Source of the DNA: Bacillus sp. 123MFChir2
GTDB taxonomy: Bacteria; Bacillota; Bacilli; Bacillales; Bacillaceae_G
Length of the DNA stretch: 64,000 nucleotides
Reading direction: 5' to 3'
Assembly (NCBI RefSeq): GCF_000383235.1
Contig: NZ_KB910926.1
Location: 62,001 to 126,000, forward strand
Part shown: one piece after another, positions 43,399 through 52,535 of the stretch
How the letters are laid out: the number at the start of each line of letters is the position of its first letter
Position numbering within the stretch: position 1 is the stretch's first letter
The notes under the pieces: model-generated
Seen by the model: only the letters and a program-made list of their open reading frames with translations
Database searches by the model: none
Told to the model about the DNA's origin: nothing
Made by a program: the position numbers and the translations under genes

Positions 43399-45456
43399 TT
43401 ACCACGGAAAATACTTCTTCCACCAGCCTTGTTTATTCTTGTTCTTTTCTTTTAGCACTGCCTCGAATTCATCTTTCTCATCAATATGATCCATGCAGTA
43501 CTCAGTTGGTTCGGTCCCTTTTACAAAATACATTTTGACAGAAACGGGGCACCCTTTCGTGGCGATTTTCCCGTTTTGGGGGTTAATGGTTAACGCGACT
43601 ACATTGGCTGGTTTTTTAAAGTCTTGTTTTGGTTTTTTTTCTAATCCTTGCTCCATAATCGTAGCCCACATATTTTTTGCATAGACTTGCTCAGCTGGAT
43701 TAGAGATTGTCTTTTGTTTATCGTAGCCGACCCAAACGCCTGTTACGAGCTCTGGTGTAAAGCCGATCATCCAGCTATCTGTCTCGGTCGAACCGGATTT
43801 TCCAGCGTACGTGCGTGATAATTTTGGAACCAGATTTTGCCCAGTAACGGAGGTGTAGCTACTTAGCTTTTTATTAAACATGCCCGTCATCATTTCTTCC
43901 ATTACAAAGGCATTGTTCTCATCAAGAATTTGTTTATTTTCTAAATGAGCATCATACAAAATGTTGCCGTCATGATCGACCACGCGCCGAATAAATGTTG
44001 GCTTTACTTGTTTACCGCCGTTAGCAAGCATGCCATAAGCGTTTACCATTTCAAGAGGCTTTACAGGGGATGTTCCAAGAGCAAGCGATGGGACATCTTT
44101 TAATGAACTTGTAATTCCAAATTGCTTCGCTGTTTTTACGAGTGATTCTTCCCCTAAGAAAAGATGCGTTTTTACAGCATATACATTGTCGGAAACGGCT
44201 AGTGCTTGCATCATTGTAATGAAGTCATCGGCGTAATAGTTTTTATAATTAGTCGGATTATATTTTGAAACACCGTCACCTAAAGTGAACACGGTATATT
44301 CACTTTTTAAGCGGGTTGCTGGTGTAAAGCCTTGCTCAAGAGCGGCGTAATATAAAAAGGGTTTAAATGTCGAACCTGGTTGCCTATATGCTTGTGTCGC
44401 TCGGTTGAATTGGCTTTTTTTATAATCACGTCCACCGACAAGGGACATGACTTCGCCCGTTTTTGGATTCATCGATACAATAGCCGTTTCTATCTCTGTT
44501 GTACTTGGAATGGTTTCGTTTACTGTACGTTCGGCAATTTGTTGTAACTTTGGATCTAGCGTTGTGTATACGCGCAGGCCGCCGCGTGCTACCGTTTGCT
44601 CATCGAGACCAGCATCATTGATGAGAGAGGTTTGCACGGCATCTTGAAAATAAGGTGCAACTTCTGCAACTTCTTCTTTTTCAAGCGGAGCGAAGCTGAG
44701 TAGTTCTTGTTTTGCCACTGCTGCCTCTTTCTTTGTGATATATCCTTGCTCTACCATTTCATTTAAAATGATAGTTTGTCTTTCTTTTGCCCTGCTTTTA
44801 TGCAAATAGGGGGAATACAAACTTGGTCCTTTTGGAATACCTGCAAGCATACTTGCTTCTGCTAAGTTTAAATCTTTCGCGTTTTTATTAAAGTAAAGAC
44901 GTGCCGCTGCCTCGATTCCATAGGCGCCGTGCCCGTAATAAATCGTGTTTAAATACCCTTGTAAAATATCGTTTTTATTGTAATTCACTTCTAGGCGAAC
45001 GGTGTACATTGCTTCTAGCAGCTTTCGCTTCCATGTTTTATCGTGATCCAAATATAAATTACGCGCATATTGCTGCGTAATTGTACTTGCGCCCTGTACT
45101 TTTTCCATCGCTTTAATGTCGGCAATCACTGCCCCGCCTATGCGCTTTAAATCAAAGCCATGATGTTTATAAAAGCGCTGATCTTCAATAGAAAGTGTTG
45201 CCTCTCTTACGTAAGGTGAAATATGATCGAGTGATACGTTATAACGTTTCTGCGCCCCGTGACTTTGCCCCATAACTGAGTCGTCATTTGCATAAAAGAT
45301 AGTTGTTTGTGGAACTGCAACAGGTGGTGGTCCTAAAATTTTCGCAACGAGTAACAAAATGAAAATAGTGAAAACAAAGAAAAGGACACCTGATAGTAGT
45401 GCAGTAAGGAAAAAGCGCATATATTTCGCATGTTTTTCATTTGCAGTAAGTTCCAT
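43399..45456 (-). CDS. pbpG: Class A penicillin-binding protein (PbpG/YwhE-like)
   Basis: A 685-residue bifunctional peptidoglycan synthase. One membrane helix (about residues 16-38) is followed by a GT51 glycosyltransferase domain (SIEDQRFYKHHGFD, STITQQYARNLYL). The transpeptidase carries GSTFKPF (SxxK), SDN, and KSG in YAGKSGSTETD in place of the usual KTG. B. subtilis PbpG (YwhE, PBP2d) is a sporulation-linked enzyme next to ywhD, and the synteny holds here. The ATG at 45456 is well spaced from GAGGGGTG; a GTG at 45468 overlaps that site. Confidence 0.92.
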   Translation of the reverse strand: MELTANEKHAKYMRFFLTALLSGVLFFVFTIFILLLVAKILGPPPVAVPQTTIFYANDDSVMGQSHGAQKRYNVSLDHISPYVREATLSIEDQRFYKHHGFDLKRIGGAVIADIKAMEKVQGASTITQQYARNLYLDHDKTWKRKLLEAMYTVRLEVNYNKNDILQGYLNTIYYGHGAYGIEAAARLYFNKNAKDLNLAEASMLAGIPKGPSLYSPYLHKSRAKERQTIILNEMVEQGYITKKEAAVAKQELLSFAPLEKEEVAEVAPYFQDAVQTSLINDAGLDEQTVARGGLRVYTTLDPKLQQIAERTVNETIPSTTEIETAIVSMNPKTGEVMSLVGGRDYKKSQFNRATQAYRQPGSTFKPFLYYAALEQGFTPATRLKSEYTVFTLGDGVSKYNPTNYKNYYADDFITMMQALAVSDNVYAVKTHLFLGEESLVKTAKQFGITSSLKDVPSLALGTSPVKPLEMVNAYGMLANGGKQVKPTFIRRVVDHDGNILYDAHLENKQILDENNAFVMEEMMTGMFNKKLSSYTSVTGQNLVPKLSRTYAGKSGSTETDSWMIGFTPELVTGVWVGYDKQKTISNPAEQVYAKNMWATIMEQGLEKKPKQDFKKPANVVALTINPQNGKIATKGCPVSVKMYFVKGTEPTEYCMDHIDEKDEFEAVLKEKNKNKQGWWKKYFPW

Positions 45457-45519
45457 TTCTTTTGTCACCCCTCATAGCATACTTTTACTAGTATTGAGGT
45501 TTTTGGTTGTTTTTAAACT

Positions 45520-45672
45520 ATATAAATCCATTTTGATTTTTTGAAATATAAGTCGCTGCTATGCAGAACAAAACATGCCCGCTACTTGTTTTCTCTTTTT
45601 ATTTTAAACTTGCAAGTGCATGATCGATCCTATGTCTGGTCAAATGTTCTTGCGTCGATTTTTTCATTTTTA
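45520..45672 (+). repeat. Family A repeat, forward copy 9, decayed
   Basis: The left half is well kept (TATATAAATCCATTTTG, TAAGTCGCTGCTATGCAGAAC, CCCGCTACTTGTTTTCTC, TTGCAAGTG). The right half is degraded (ATCCTATGTCTGGTCAAATG, TTCTTGCG). It fills the gap between pbpG and the methyltransferase gene. The remaining 45673-45808 contains no supported gene. Confidence 0.65.
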
Positions 45673-45808
45673 TTTATAGGGATTTCGCCACATGCTCACC
45701 AAGCTAAGAATTTAGGAATACCCCCAAACGATAATTCTGTACAAATTGCCACTGTATCTAAACTGATCGTTTTTGTTACTGTAAAATCATTGGTCTTCCC
45801 TTACTTTT

Positions 45809-46762
45809 CTATTCACAAACAAGAATTTGCCGAGAAAAGGTTCCTTTTCTTGTTACGCAGCGGTCTGTAATTTCAAATCCAATTTCTTCGATCATGTGAT
45901 CCATTGTTTCACTTGTTACAACTACTACTTTTTTTGCAATACGGCGCGCATGTTTTAAAATCGAGAATTGATCTTCTGGTGTTGCGCACGTAAATAGATT
46001 GTACGGCATATCGATAATTGCTACATCGTAGTTTGTCTGAATGTCTTTGATAGGTCCTACCGTTACGTCTCCTTCAAAACCAAAATGCGCGATGTTTTCT
46101 CTTGATCCGATTACGACAAGCGGGTTAATATCACGGCCAACGATGTCAATGCCCATAGAGAGTGCTTCTACCACTACCGTTCCAATACCACAGCATGGAT
46201 CGATTGCCTTGACTCCATCAGGATTTGGCACAGCGATATTCGCAACAGCTCTCGCTACACGTGTGCTTAGTGACGTAGAATAGCTGCGTGGTTTTTTCAC
46301 GTGATGGAACCAAACAGCCTCGCTTTCCTTATATGTTCCGAAGTACCAACGTCCGCCAATGATTACAATGCCAAATACACGCTCTGGATGATGCACATCG
46401 GCTTCACCTTCAATATGCATGCCGATATCTCGCTCAATGAGGCGGCGTTCTCCGTATTCTATTTTTTTCGATTTATCAAGATCATTAATTTTAACGAAGA
46501 TGACTTTGAACGTGGATCCAGACAAATCAATCTGTTCGACCTGCTTCAAAATATCTGGCAGTTCATCTCCTTCATACATTACGTCAATCCGTTCTTTAAT
46601 AAACGGGCTTCGGCTCGGATCGATTTTGATTGTGCTTTTTAATATATTAGAGTGCGATTCCGTTCCAAAGAGTGAGCGCATCTCCATATAACATAAAGAA
46701 CGTTCCTCTTCGCGAAATGCATACGTATATATATACGCTGGTGTTTGGCTATGATTATCCAA
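45809..46762 (-). CDS. TRM11-like RNA/DNA methyltransferase
   Basis: A 317-residue protein with a THUMP-like N-terminal half and a Rossmann methyltransferase domain. The SAM-binding motif I is AIDPCCGIGTVVVEAL (about residue 190), and the catalytic motif IV reads DMPYN, in place of the usual (D/N)PPY. The GRDINPLV motif is also typical of the UPF0020/TRM11 group, which makes N2-methylguanosine in tRNA. The start appears to be TTG with GGATGGG upstream. Possibly a tRNA modification enzyme; the target is not determined. Confidence 0.82.
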   Translation of the reverse strand: MDNHSQTPAYIYTYAFREEERSLCYMEMRSLFGTESHSNILKSTIKIDPSRSPFIKERIDVMYEGDELPDILKQVEQIDLSGSTFKVIFVKINDLDKSKKIEYGERRLIERDIGMHIEGEADVHHPERVFGIVIIGGRWYFGTYKESEAVWFHHVKKPRSYSTSLSTRVARAVANIAVPNPDGVKAIDPCCGIGTVVVEALSMGIDIVGRDINPLVVIGSRENIAHFGFEGDVTVGPIKDIQTNYDVAIIDMPYNLFTCATPEDQFSILKHARRIAKKVVVVTSETMDHMIEEIGFEITDRCVTRKGTFSRQILVCE

Positions 46763-46883
46763 TCTATTCCCATCCTTTATCGTATCAAATTGTTAATGAT
46801 ATCCGTATCATTGTGCAACGTAACGTTGCAATAAAGTTTGATTAAAAAATGTATTTTAACCCTTATTTAAAAGCAAATATAAA

Positions 46884-46931
46884 AACTTCATTTTGAAAAA
46901 AGATTGACCAAAATGGAGTTTCTCTTTTTAA
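46884..46931. terminator. Terminator-like hairpin downstream of the MepB-family gene
   Basis: AAACTTCATTTTG pairs with CAAAATGGAGTTT (one wobble pair) around 13 bases, with T-rich sequence on the plus side and A/T-rich on the other. The 307-bp gap 46763-47069 holds nothing else I can identify. Confidence 0.55.
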
Positions 46932-47069
46932 CTAAGTATGAAATTTTTATAAAAAAGTTTGATTATTTTAATACTCCTTATTCCACTAACGCACCTGTTT
47001 ATGGAAATGGAATGTTTTGTTTTAAATTATCGAACCCTATTTTAAAACCACATTTAGGGCTATCTAATT

Positions 47070-47579
47070 TTAGTTAGAGTATAGCTTTAATAGTTCTTGT
47101 ATTGGTAAACTATTTGTATTGTTCATCCCAACAAAATATTCTAATTGCCATTTCTGTGTTTCGATAGCTTGTTTGCTAGTGGGATTTTCCCAACTAGGGT
47201 AAACTCTAATTGCCATTTTTCCTTTTGTAGTGGCTGTTTTAAGGATATTTTGTTTTACAAGTACTTCTTTTGGAAAAACGAATTGTCCAAAATTATTATT
47301 TCTAGTAAAAGTATTGATAACCAATAAATCAGTAGCTTTTTCATATGAAAAGGCTTGGTTTTTATTATCCCCATCTTTTTCCCAAAAGGCAACAAACTGT
47401 CCTATCTTGGTAGGTGTTATTTTTGCAACTCTAAATCTAATCGTTTTTGAATTTAGCTGAAATATACCAGCTCCATAATCTGAATTTTGAGCTTCTTCTC
47501 GGACAGCTTTTATGGTTAAGTGATTGGGTTCATAAAACATTTTATTTATATATGTTAACGCATTATAAAATTCATTCAC
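47070..47579 (-). CDS. MepB-family protein
   Basis: A 169-residue protein of the MepB family. The blocks RFRVAKITPTKIGQFVAFWEKD, DLLVINTFT, GQFVFPKEVLVKQNIL, MAIRVYPSWENPTSKQA and TQKWQLEYFV are diagnostic. MepB is named from the staphylococcal mepRAB operon, but its activity is unknown, and no mepA efflux gene is nearby. The GTG at 47579 has a GGGGAT site; a TTG at 47627 gives a longer form. Its AT-rich setting suggests a later arrival. Confidence 0.8.
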   Translation of the reverse strand: MNEFYNALTYINKMFYEPNHLTIKAVREEAQNSDYGAGIFQLNSKTIRFRVAKITPTKIGQFVAFWEKDGDNKNQAFSYEKATDLLVINTFTRNNNFGQFVFPKEVLVKQNILKTATTKGKMAIRVYPSWENPTSKQAIETQKWQLEYFVGMNNTNSLPIQELLKLYSN

Positions 47580-47905
47580 TGCTTTGCATCCCCTATTTTT
47601 TATACTACTAATTCCAACGCCGTTCAAATCAATACTATCTTAATTTGAACGCAATGCCCAAATAAAGCTATTGAACTAACCGTTTGTGGAAGAAGGAAAA
47701 CTGAAGTAATAACATTTAGGTTCGACTTTTTTATAAACGGTATAACTTTTTTCAAAACATGGGAATCTTTTTTAAAATTGACAGGTGCAAAGAAATTAAG
47801 AAAGAATGCTTAGAATGCCATTTATATAGGCAACTCATTAGTATTTTACTCTGTTCATCGACGATGTTCAAAATGCGTCAGTTACTCTTAGATAAGAAAA
47901 AGAAA
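47580..47905. other. AT-rich intergenic stretch with no supported gene
   Basis: The 326 bases between the MepB gene and the glycerophosphodiesterase terminator have no good ribosome site followed by a plausible protein. A 65-codon frame at 47759 lacks a site and family resemblance. No copies of the A, B or C repeat families were seen. Confidence 0.6.
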
Positions 47906-47930
47906 GAGCTTCTTAGTAAGAAAGAAGCTC
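47906..47930 (-). terminator. Terminator of the glycerophosphodiesterase gene
   Basis: GAGCTTCTT pairs perfectly with AAGAAGCTC; minus-strand T residues follow. Confidence 0.7.
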
Positions 47931-48641
47931 AAAGGCACGTGTTGGCCAGTCCGTAATGATGACATCAACGCCGTAATCTATCATCTTTCGTAAGTCTTCG
48001 TATTCATTAATTGTATATGGACGGAATATGAATCCTTGTTGCTGAGCTGTTTGTACAAACTCTTTTGTGAGTAATTCAAAGTTTGGGTGAAGGCCAGTAG
48101 CCTGTCTTTTCTTTGCTTCAGCAATCGGATCTGCGAGCGGTTCATCGTATAAAATGGCACGGGGAATCTCTGGTGCTAAAGTTGTGAGCAGCGCAACTGA
48201 TTCATGGTTAAACGAAGAAAATACAATTCGATTAGAAAGATGAAATTCGCGAACAAGAGCTACAGCTTTTTCTTCTATACCAGGATAACGAATAACGTCT
48301 GTTTTTAATTCAATATTTAATTCTAGCGTTGTTGTAGAAAGCCAAATAAGCACTTCACGGAGTGTTGGAATTTTCGCTTCATGAAAAGAAGAATCCTTAT
48401 AACTACCAGCATCGAGTGCTTGTAATTGCACGGTGGTTTGTTCACAGACAAGTCCTGCTCCATTTGTTGTTCGGTCCACAGTTTCATCGTGAATCACAAC
48501 AAGTTCACCATCTTTTGATACGTGTATATCAAGCTCAATACCGTGCGCACCAACGCGCTCTGCTTCTTGAAAAGCAATCATTGTATTCTCAGGGTGTGTA
48601 CTTCTCACACCGCGATGCGCAAAAATAAGTGGTTGTTTCAT
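47913..48641 (-). CDS. Glycerophosphodiester phosphodiesterase, cytoplasmic
   Basis: A 242-residue GDPD. The TIM-barrel catalytic residues are visible: IFAHRG at the start (His and Arg), GIELDIHVSKDGELVVIHDETVDRTT (Glu, Asp, His) and LNIELKT. The C-terminal GVDVIITDWPTRA closes the barrel. It splits glycerophosphodiesters to glycerol-3-phosphate and an alcohol. There is no signal peptide, so it is a UgpQ-type cytoplasmic enzyme. Divergent from the MerR gene and probably independently transcribed. Confidence 0.92.
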   Translation of the reverse strand: MKQPLIFAHRGVRSTHPENTMIAFQEAERVGAHGIELDIHVSKDGELVVIHDETVDRTTNGAGLVCEQTTVQLQALDAGSYKDSSFHEAKIPTLREVLIWLSTTTLELNIELKTDVIRYPGIEEKAVALVREFHLSNRIVFSSFNHESVALLTTLAPEIPRAILYDEPLADPIAEAKKRQATGLHPNFELLTKEFVQTAQQQGFIFRPYTINEYEDLRKMIDYGVDVIITDWPTRAFELLSY

Positions 48642-48739
48642 ATGTAATAGGCTCTCCTTCTCGTTTGTTTTAATTCAATTATCAAACTGTGCAATTTAAA
48701 AGGCAACCTTTGTGGGGAAATTTTAAAAAGGTGTAATAG

Positions 48740-48768
48740 TTGCATAAGGGTTAACGTTAACGTAAAAT
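48740..48768 (+). promoter_or_regulatory. Promoter with a palindromic operator in the spacer (MerR type)
   Basis: TTGCAT, 17 bp, TAAAAT. The spacer contains the perfect palindrome GTTAACGTTAAC (48750-48761). MerR-family regulators typically bind dyads between -35 and -10, and the gene directly downstream encodes one. Confidence 0.65.
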
Positions 48769-48793
48769 GTAATGATGTTAAGGGGGAATGGAC

Positions 48794-49195
48794 GTGTATA
48801 AAATTGAGGAAGTTACAAAACAAACTGGTTTAACAAAACGGACTCTTCGTTATTATGAGGAAATTGGTTTAATTCATCCACCAGAACGCAGCGAAGGAAA
48901 TATTCGCCTATATACAGACGAAGATGTGGAGAGAATTAAAAAAATTGTAGAAGCGAAAGAAGTATTAGGGATTACGCTTCAAGAAATGCAGTATTTCTTA
49001 TCCCTTAAAGAACGTATGGAGCAAAGAAGAAATAGCGATAACCCGCGAGACCGAGAAGTCATTCAAGAAATAGCCAATATGCTGACCAATCAAATTGAGA
49101 CGCTAGACAAGAAAATGTTACAAATGAAGCGTGTGAAAGAAGAATTAGAAGATAGCTTGGAAAGAGCAACGAAGTTTTTAGAAAGAGGAGAATGA
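48794..49195 (+). CDS. MerR-family transcriptional regulator
   Basis: A 133-residue regulator. The N-terminal winged helix (KIEEVTKQTGLTKRTLRYYEEIGLIHP) and the second wing (NIRLYTDEDVERIKKI) are followed by a long coiled-coil dimerisation helix (about residues 85-128). No Cys cluster is present, so a small-molecule rather than metal effector is likely. The GTG at 48794 is properly spaced from AGGGGG; an ATG at 48788 is too close to it. The MFS transporter starts 5 bp after its stop, so the pair probably forms an autoregulated efflux unit. Confidence 0.88.
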   Translation: MYKIEEVTKQTGLTKRTLRYYEEIGLIHPPERSEGNIRLYTDEDVERIKKIVEAKEVLGITLQEMQYFLSLKERMEQRRNSDNPRDREVIQEIANMLTNQIETLDKKMLQMKRVKEELEDSLERATKFLERGE

Positions 49196-49200
49196 TTTAT

Positions 49201-50352
49201 ATGGAGAGTAAACAACGGATGGGAAGACTCATTACGGTAGTCGCTACGTTTCTTGCTTTTTCGGGCATTGGAGTAGTCGATCCTATTTTGCCAATCATCG
49301 CAGAGAAAATTGGAGCAACGCATTGGCAAGTAGAAATGTTATTTACAGCTTATATTTTAACGATGGCCATCATGATGCTGCCAGCTGGGCTTCTTGCGGC
49401 ACGGTTTGGTGATAAGCGTATGATGACAATCGGTCTTGCGATTGTAACAGTGTTTGCATGTATTTGTGGGTTATCACAAACAATTGCACAGTTATCTATT
49501 TTTCGTGCTGGCTGGGGTTTAGGAAATGCAATGTTCTTTGCAACGGCGATGACATTATTAATTGCGCTGAGCAAAGAAGTGCATGAAGCAGTTGGATTGT
49601 ATGAGGCCGCGATTGGTTTAGGTATGGCAGGAGGTCCGTTGTTAGGTGGTTTATTAGGTGGGTATTCTTGGCGTTATCCGTTTTTTGCGACAAGTGTTTT
49701 AATTGCTTTAGCATTTATTCTTGTTTTCTTTTTTGTAAAAGAACCAGAGCGCAAAGTGAAACGCCAATCAGCTGGATTGAAAGAATTACTTAATTTGGTG
49801 AAGTATAAACCTTTCATACAAGGTGCTATTTCCGGGATGTTATACTACTATGCTTTCTTTGTAGTTTTAGCGTATTCACCGCTTATTTTACATTTATCTG
49901 CTATTCAGCTTGGATTCGTCTTTTGCGGATGGGGCCTTGCATTAGCGTATGGTTCTGCTAAACTTGCTCATCGATTAGAAGAGAACTATGAGCCAAAAAT
50001 GTTACTGCGTTATAGTTTACTTGTGTTTGCTTGCTTTTTAGTTTTATTATTCTTCGTACATGTAATGTGGTTACAAATTGTACTTATTGTTTTATCAGGA
50101 TTAGCGTCTGGTCTTAATAATGCGCTATTTACAAGTTACGTAATGGACATTTCACCTTATGAAAGATCTATCACATCAGGGGTATACAACTTTGTTCGTT
50201 GGTTAGGCGGAGCGATTGCACCCATTCTATCTGGAATTCTCGGCCACGTGATTTCACCGCAAAGTCCGTTTTTAGTCGGAGGAATTGTAGCGCTAGTTGG
50301 ATGTGTGATGATTTATATACCAGTAAAAAATGAGAGCAAAACCCTTTCCTAG
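49201..50352 (+). CDS. MFS transporter, multidrug-efflux type
   Basis: A 383-residue twelve-helix protein. FSGIGVVDPILPIIAEKIGA in helix 1, PAGLLAARFGDKRMM (loop 2-3 motif A) and LYEAAIGLGMAGGPLLGGLLGG (motif C of drug:proton antiporters, helix 5) point to a DHA1-type exporter. It lies directly behind a MerR regulator. The ATG at 49201 is preferred to the one at 49192, which is only two bases from the ribosome site. The drug or metabolite is unknown. Confidence 0.87.
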   Translation: MESKQRMGRLITVVATFLAFSGIGVVDPILPIIAEKIGATHWQVEMLFTAYILTMAIMMLPAGLLAARFGDKRMMTIGLAIVTVFACICGLSQTIAQLSIFRAGWGLGNAMFFATAMTLLIALSKEVHEAVGLYEAAIGLGMAGGPLLGGLLGGYSWRYPFFATSVLIALAFILVFFFVKEPERKVKRQSAGLKELLNLVKYKPFIQGAISGMLYYYAFFVVLAYSPLILHLSAIQLGFVFCGWGLALAYGSAKLAHRLEENYEPKMLLRYSLLVFACFLVLLFFVHVMWLQIVLIVLSGLASGLNNALFTSYVMDISPYERSITSGVYNFVRWLGGAIAPILSGILGHVISPQSPFLVGGIVALVGCVMIYIPVKNESKTLS

Positions 50353-50363
50353 GAAAGGGTTTT
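50338..50363 (+). terminator. Terminator overlapping the MFS stop codon
   Basis: AAAACCCTTTCC pairs with GGAAAGGGTTTT around TA. Confidence 0.85.
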
Positions 50364-50536
50364 CTTACCGTTTTATACATAATTGACTAAATATACGAAC
50401 GAAAACAATTTGCTTCAAATATATTTACGGTATTTTTATATTTTTAACTATACTTTTTATATGTTTTGTTTTATTTTTGTTAGGGGACATTAATGGTGTC
50501 CACATTATAAATTGCAATGAAAGGCGTGATCGCACA

Positions 50537-51364
50537 ATGGAACTATGGTTCACAGAAAAACAAACAAAGCATTTTGGAATTACAGCGCGTATTAACCGCA
50601 CTTTACATACGGAGCAAACAGAATTTCAAAAGCTTGATATGGTTGAAACAGAAGAATTCGGTAACATGCTTATTTTAGATGGCATGGTTATGACAACACA
50701 AAAGGATGAGTTCGTATATCACGAAATGGTAGCGCACGTACCATTATTTACACATCCAAACCCTGAAAACGTTTTAGTTGTTGGCGGTGGTGATGGTGGT
50801 GTTATTCGTGAAGTATTAAAACACCCAAGCGTGAAAAAAGCGACACTTGTTGAAATTGATGGAAAAGTAATCGAGTACTCTAAAAAGTACTTACCAGAAA
50901 TTGCTGGTGAATTAGAAAACCCACGCGTAGATGTAAAAGTAGGCGATGGCTTTATGCACATTGCTGAAAGTGAAAACGAGTATGATGTAATTATGGTTGA
51001 TTCTACAGAGCCAGTAGGCCCAGCTGTAAACTTATTTACAAAAGGATTCTATGCTGGAATTTCAAGAGCGTTAAAAGAAGACGGTATTTTCGTAGCACAA
51101 ACGGACAACCCTTGGTTCACACCAGAGTTAATTTCAACTGTGTTTAAAGACGTAAAAGAAATCTTCCCAATTACGCGCTTATACACAGCGAACATTCCAA
51201 CATACCCAAGTGGACTTTGGACATTCACAATCGGATCTAAAAAACATGATCCATTAGAAGTAAGTGAAGAGCGTTTCCACGAAATCGAAACGAAATATTA
51301 CACAAAAGAACTTCACAAAGCAGCGTTCGCATTGCCGAAGTTCGTTGGGGATTTAATTAAGTAA
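50537..51364 (+). CDS. speE: Spermidine synthase
   Basis: A 275-residue aminopropyltransferase. The N-terminal beta domain [18 protein letters not shown] is followed by the Rossmann core with [18 protein letters not shown], the substrate loop [13 protein letters not shown] and the gate [11 protein letters not shown]. It makes spermidine from putrescine and decarboxylated SAM. The ATG at 50537 has a GAAAGGCG site; an upstream ATG at 50477 is less likely. speB follows after a repeat-filled 294-bp gap. Confidence 0.96.
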   Translation: MELWFTEKQTKHFGITARINRTLHTEQTEFQKLDMVETEEFGNMLILDGMVMTTQKDEFVYHEMVAHVPLFTHPNPENVLVVGGGDGGVIREVLKHPSVKKATLVEIDGKVIEYSKKYLPEIAGELENPRVDVKVGDGFMHIAESENEYDVIMVDSTEPVGPAVNLFTKGFYAGISRALKEDGIFVAQTDNPWFTPELISTVFKDVKEIFPITRLYTANIPTYPSGLWTFTIGSKKHDPLEVSEERFHEIETKYYTKELHKAAFALPKFVGDLIK

Positions 51365-51484
51365 GAAAAGCGGAAGCGGCTTGCTCAGAATCGCAGGACG
51401 TTGGAGCCCCCGACAGAGAGGTGCTTTTTACCTCGTCCGAGGGGGCGAAACGACCGGAGATTCTAGCCGCTGAAGCTAGACAAG
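51365..51484 (+). repeat. Family C repeat after speE
   Basis: It begins AAGAAAAGCGGAAGCGGCTT at the speE stop and ends AGCCGCTGAAGCTAGACAAG. It is nearly identical to the copy nested at 37403, with complementary ends. Confidence 0.85.
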
Positions 51485-51600
51485 AAAAGCGGAAGCGGCT
51501 TGTTCAGGCATGCCGACTAAGGTTCTTTCCCACAAAAAGGCATGTTTCCTTCTCGCGGGAAAGAGTATGGTAAATCGATAAAGAGGAGCAAATAGCTCCA
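51482..51600 (+). repeat. Family D repeat, adjoining family C
   Basis: It starts AAGAAAAGCGGAAGCGGCTT like family C, then diverges to GCCGACTAAGGTTCTTTCCC and a TTCCTTCTCGCGGGAAAG hairpin. A related copy follows speB at 52536. Confidence 0.65.
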
Positions 51601-51658
51601 AATTTGAGACAAAATGAAAGGTTGGGATACCTTAAGTTCCAGATAGGAGGAAAAGAAT

Positions 51659-52534
51659 ATGCGTTTTGATGAAGCTTATTCAGGTAAAGTGTTTATTAAT
51701 AGTCATCCAAGTTTTGAAGATGCTGAAGTAGTTATTTACGGGATGCCAATGGATTGGACAGTAAGCTATCGTCCTGGTTCTCGTTTTGGCCCAGCACGTA
51801 TTCGTGAAGTATCAATTGGATTAGAAGAATATAGTCCATATCTAGATCGTGAACTAGAGGAAGTTAAATATTTTGATGCGGGTGATATTCCGCTTCCTTT
51901 CGGTAATGCACAGCGTAGCTTAGATATGATCGAAGAATATGTAACAAAACTATTAGATGCTGGTAAGTTTCCGCTAGGTCTTGGTGGTGAGCACTTAGTG
52001 TCTTGGCCAATTTTTAAGGCGATGGCCAAAAAATATCCAGATTTAGCGATCATCCATATGGATGCTCATACAGATTTACGTGAATCTTATGAAGGTGAGC
52101 CGTTATCTCACTCTACACCAATTCGTAAAGTGTGTGATTTAATTGGCCCAGAAAACGTATATTCTTTCGGGATTCGTTCTGGTATGAAAGAAGAATTCGA
52201 GTGGGCAAAAGAAGTTGGTATGAACTTATACAAATTTGATGTATTAGAACCATTAAAGAAAGTATTACCAACACTTGCAGGACGCCCAGTCTATGTCACA
52301 ATTGACATTGACGTATTAGACCCAGCTCATGCTCCTGGTACAGGAACGTTAGAAGCTGGCGGTATTACATCAAAAGAACTATTAGATTCCATTGTTGCAA
52401 TTGCAAATTCAAATATAAACGTAGTTGGAGCAGACTTAGTTGAAGTAGCTCCTGTATACGATCACAGTGATCAAACACCAATCGCAGCAAGTAAATTTGT
52501 GCGCGAAATGTTACTTGGATGGGTGCAGAAATAA
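51659..52534 (+). CDS. speB: Agmatinase
   Basis: A 291-residue ureohydrolase. The manganese ligands are in GGEHLVSWP, IHMDAHTDLR and TIDIDVLDPAHAPGTGTLEAGG. GxRxG-type segments (VSYRPGSRFGPARIRE) mark the agmatinase group. It hydrolyses agmatine to putrescine and urea, supplying SpeE. AGGAGGAAA precedes the ATG. The speE-speB pair is conserved in Bacillus. Confidence 0.96.
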   Translation: MRFDEAYSGKVFINSHPSFEDAEVVIYGMPMDWTVSYRPGSRFGPARIREVSIGLEEYSPYLDRELEEVKYFDAGDIPLPFGNAQRSLDMIEEYVTKLLDAGKFPLGLGGEHLVSWPIFKAMAKKYPDLAIIHMDAHTDLRESYEGEPLSHSTPIRKVCDLIGPENVYSFGIRSGMKEEFEWAKEVGMNLYKFDVLEPLKKVLPTLAGRPVYVTIDIDVLDPAHAPGTGTLEAGGITSKELLDSIVAIANSNINVVGADLVEVAPVYDHSDQTPIAASKFVREMLLGWVQK

Positions 52535-52535
52535 A

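Noticed and set aside
45541-45870. 109-codon plus-strand frame with a protein-like segment (GIPPNDNSVQIATVSKL)
   Set aside because: It starts inside a decayed family A repeat, has no ribosome site and runs antisense into the methyltransferase gene. It could be a gene relic, but I recognise no family.
47759-47956. 65-codon plus-strand frame in the AT-rich gap
   Set aside because: There is no ribosome site or family resemblance, and it overlaps the glycerophosphodiesterase terminator.
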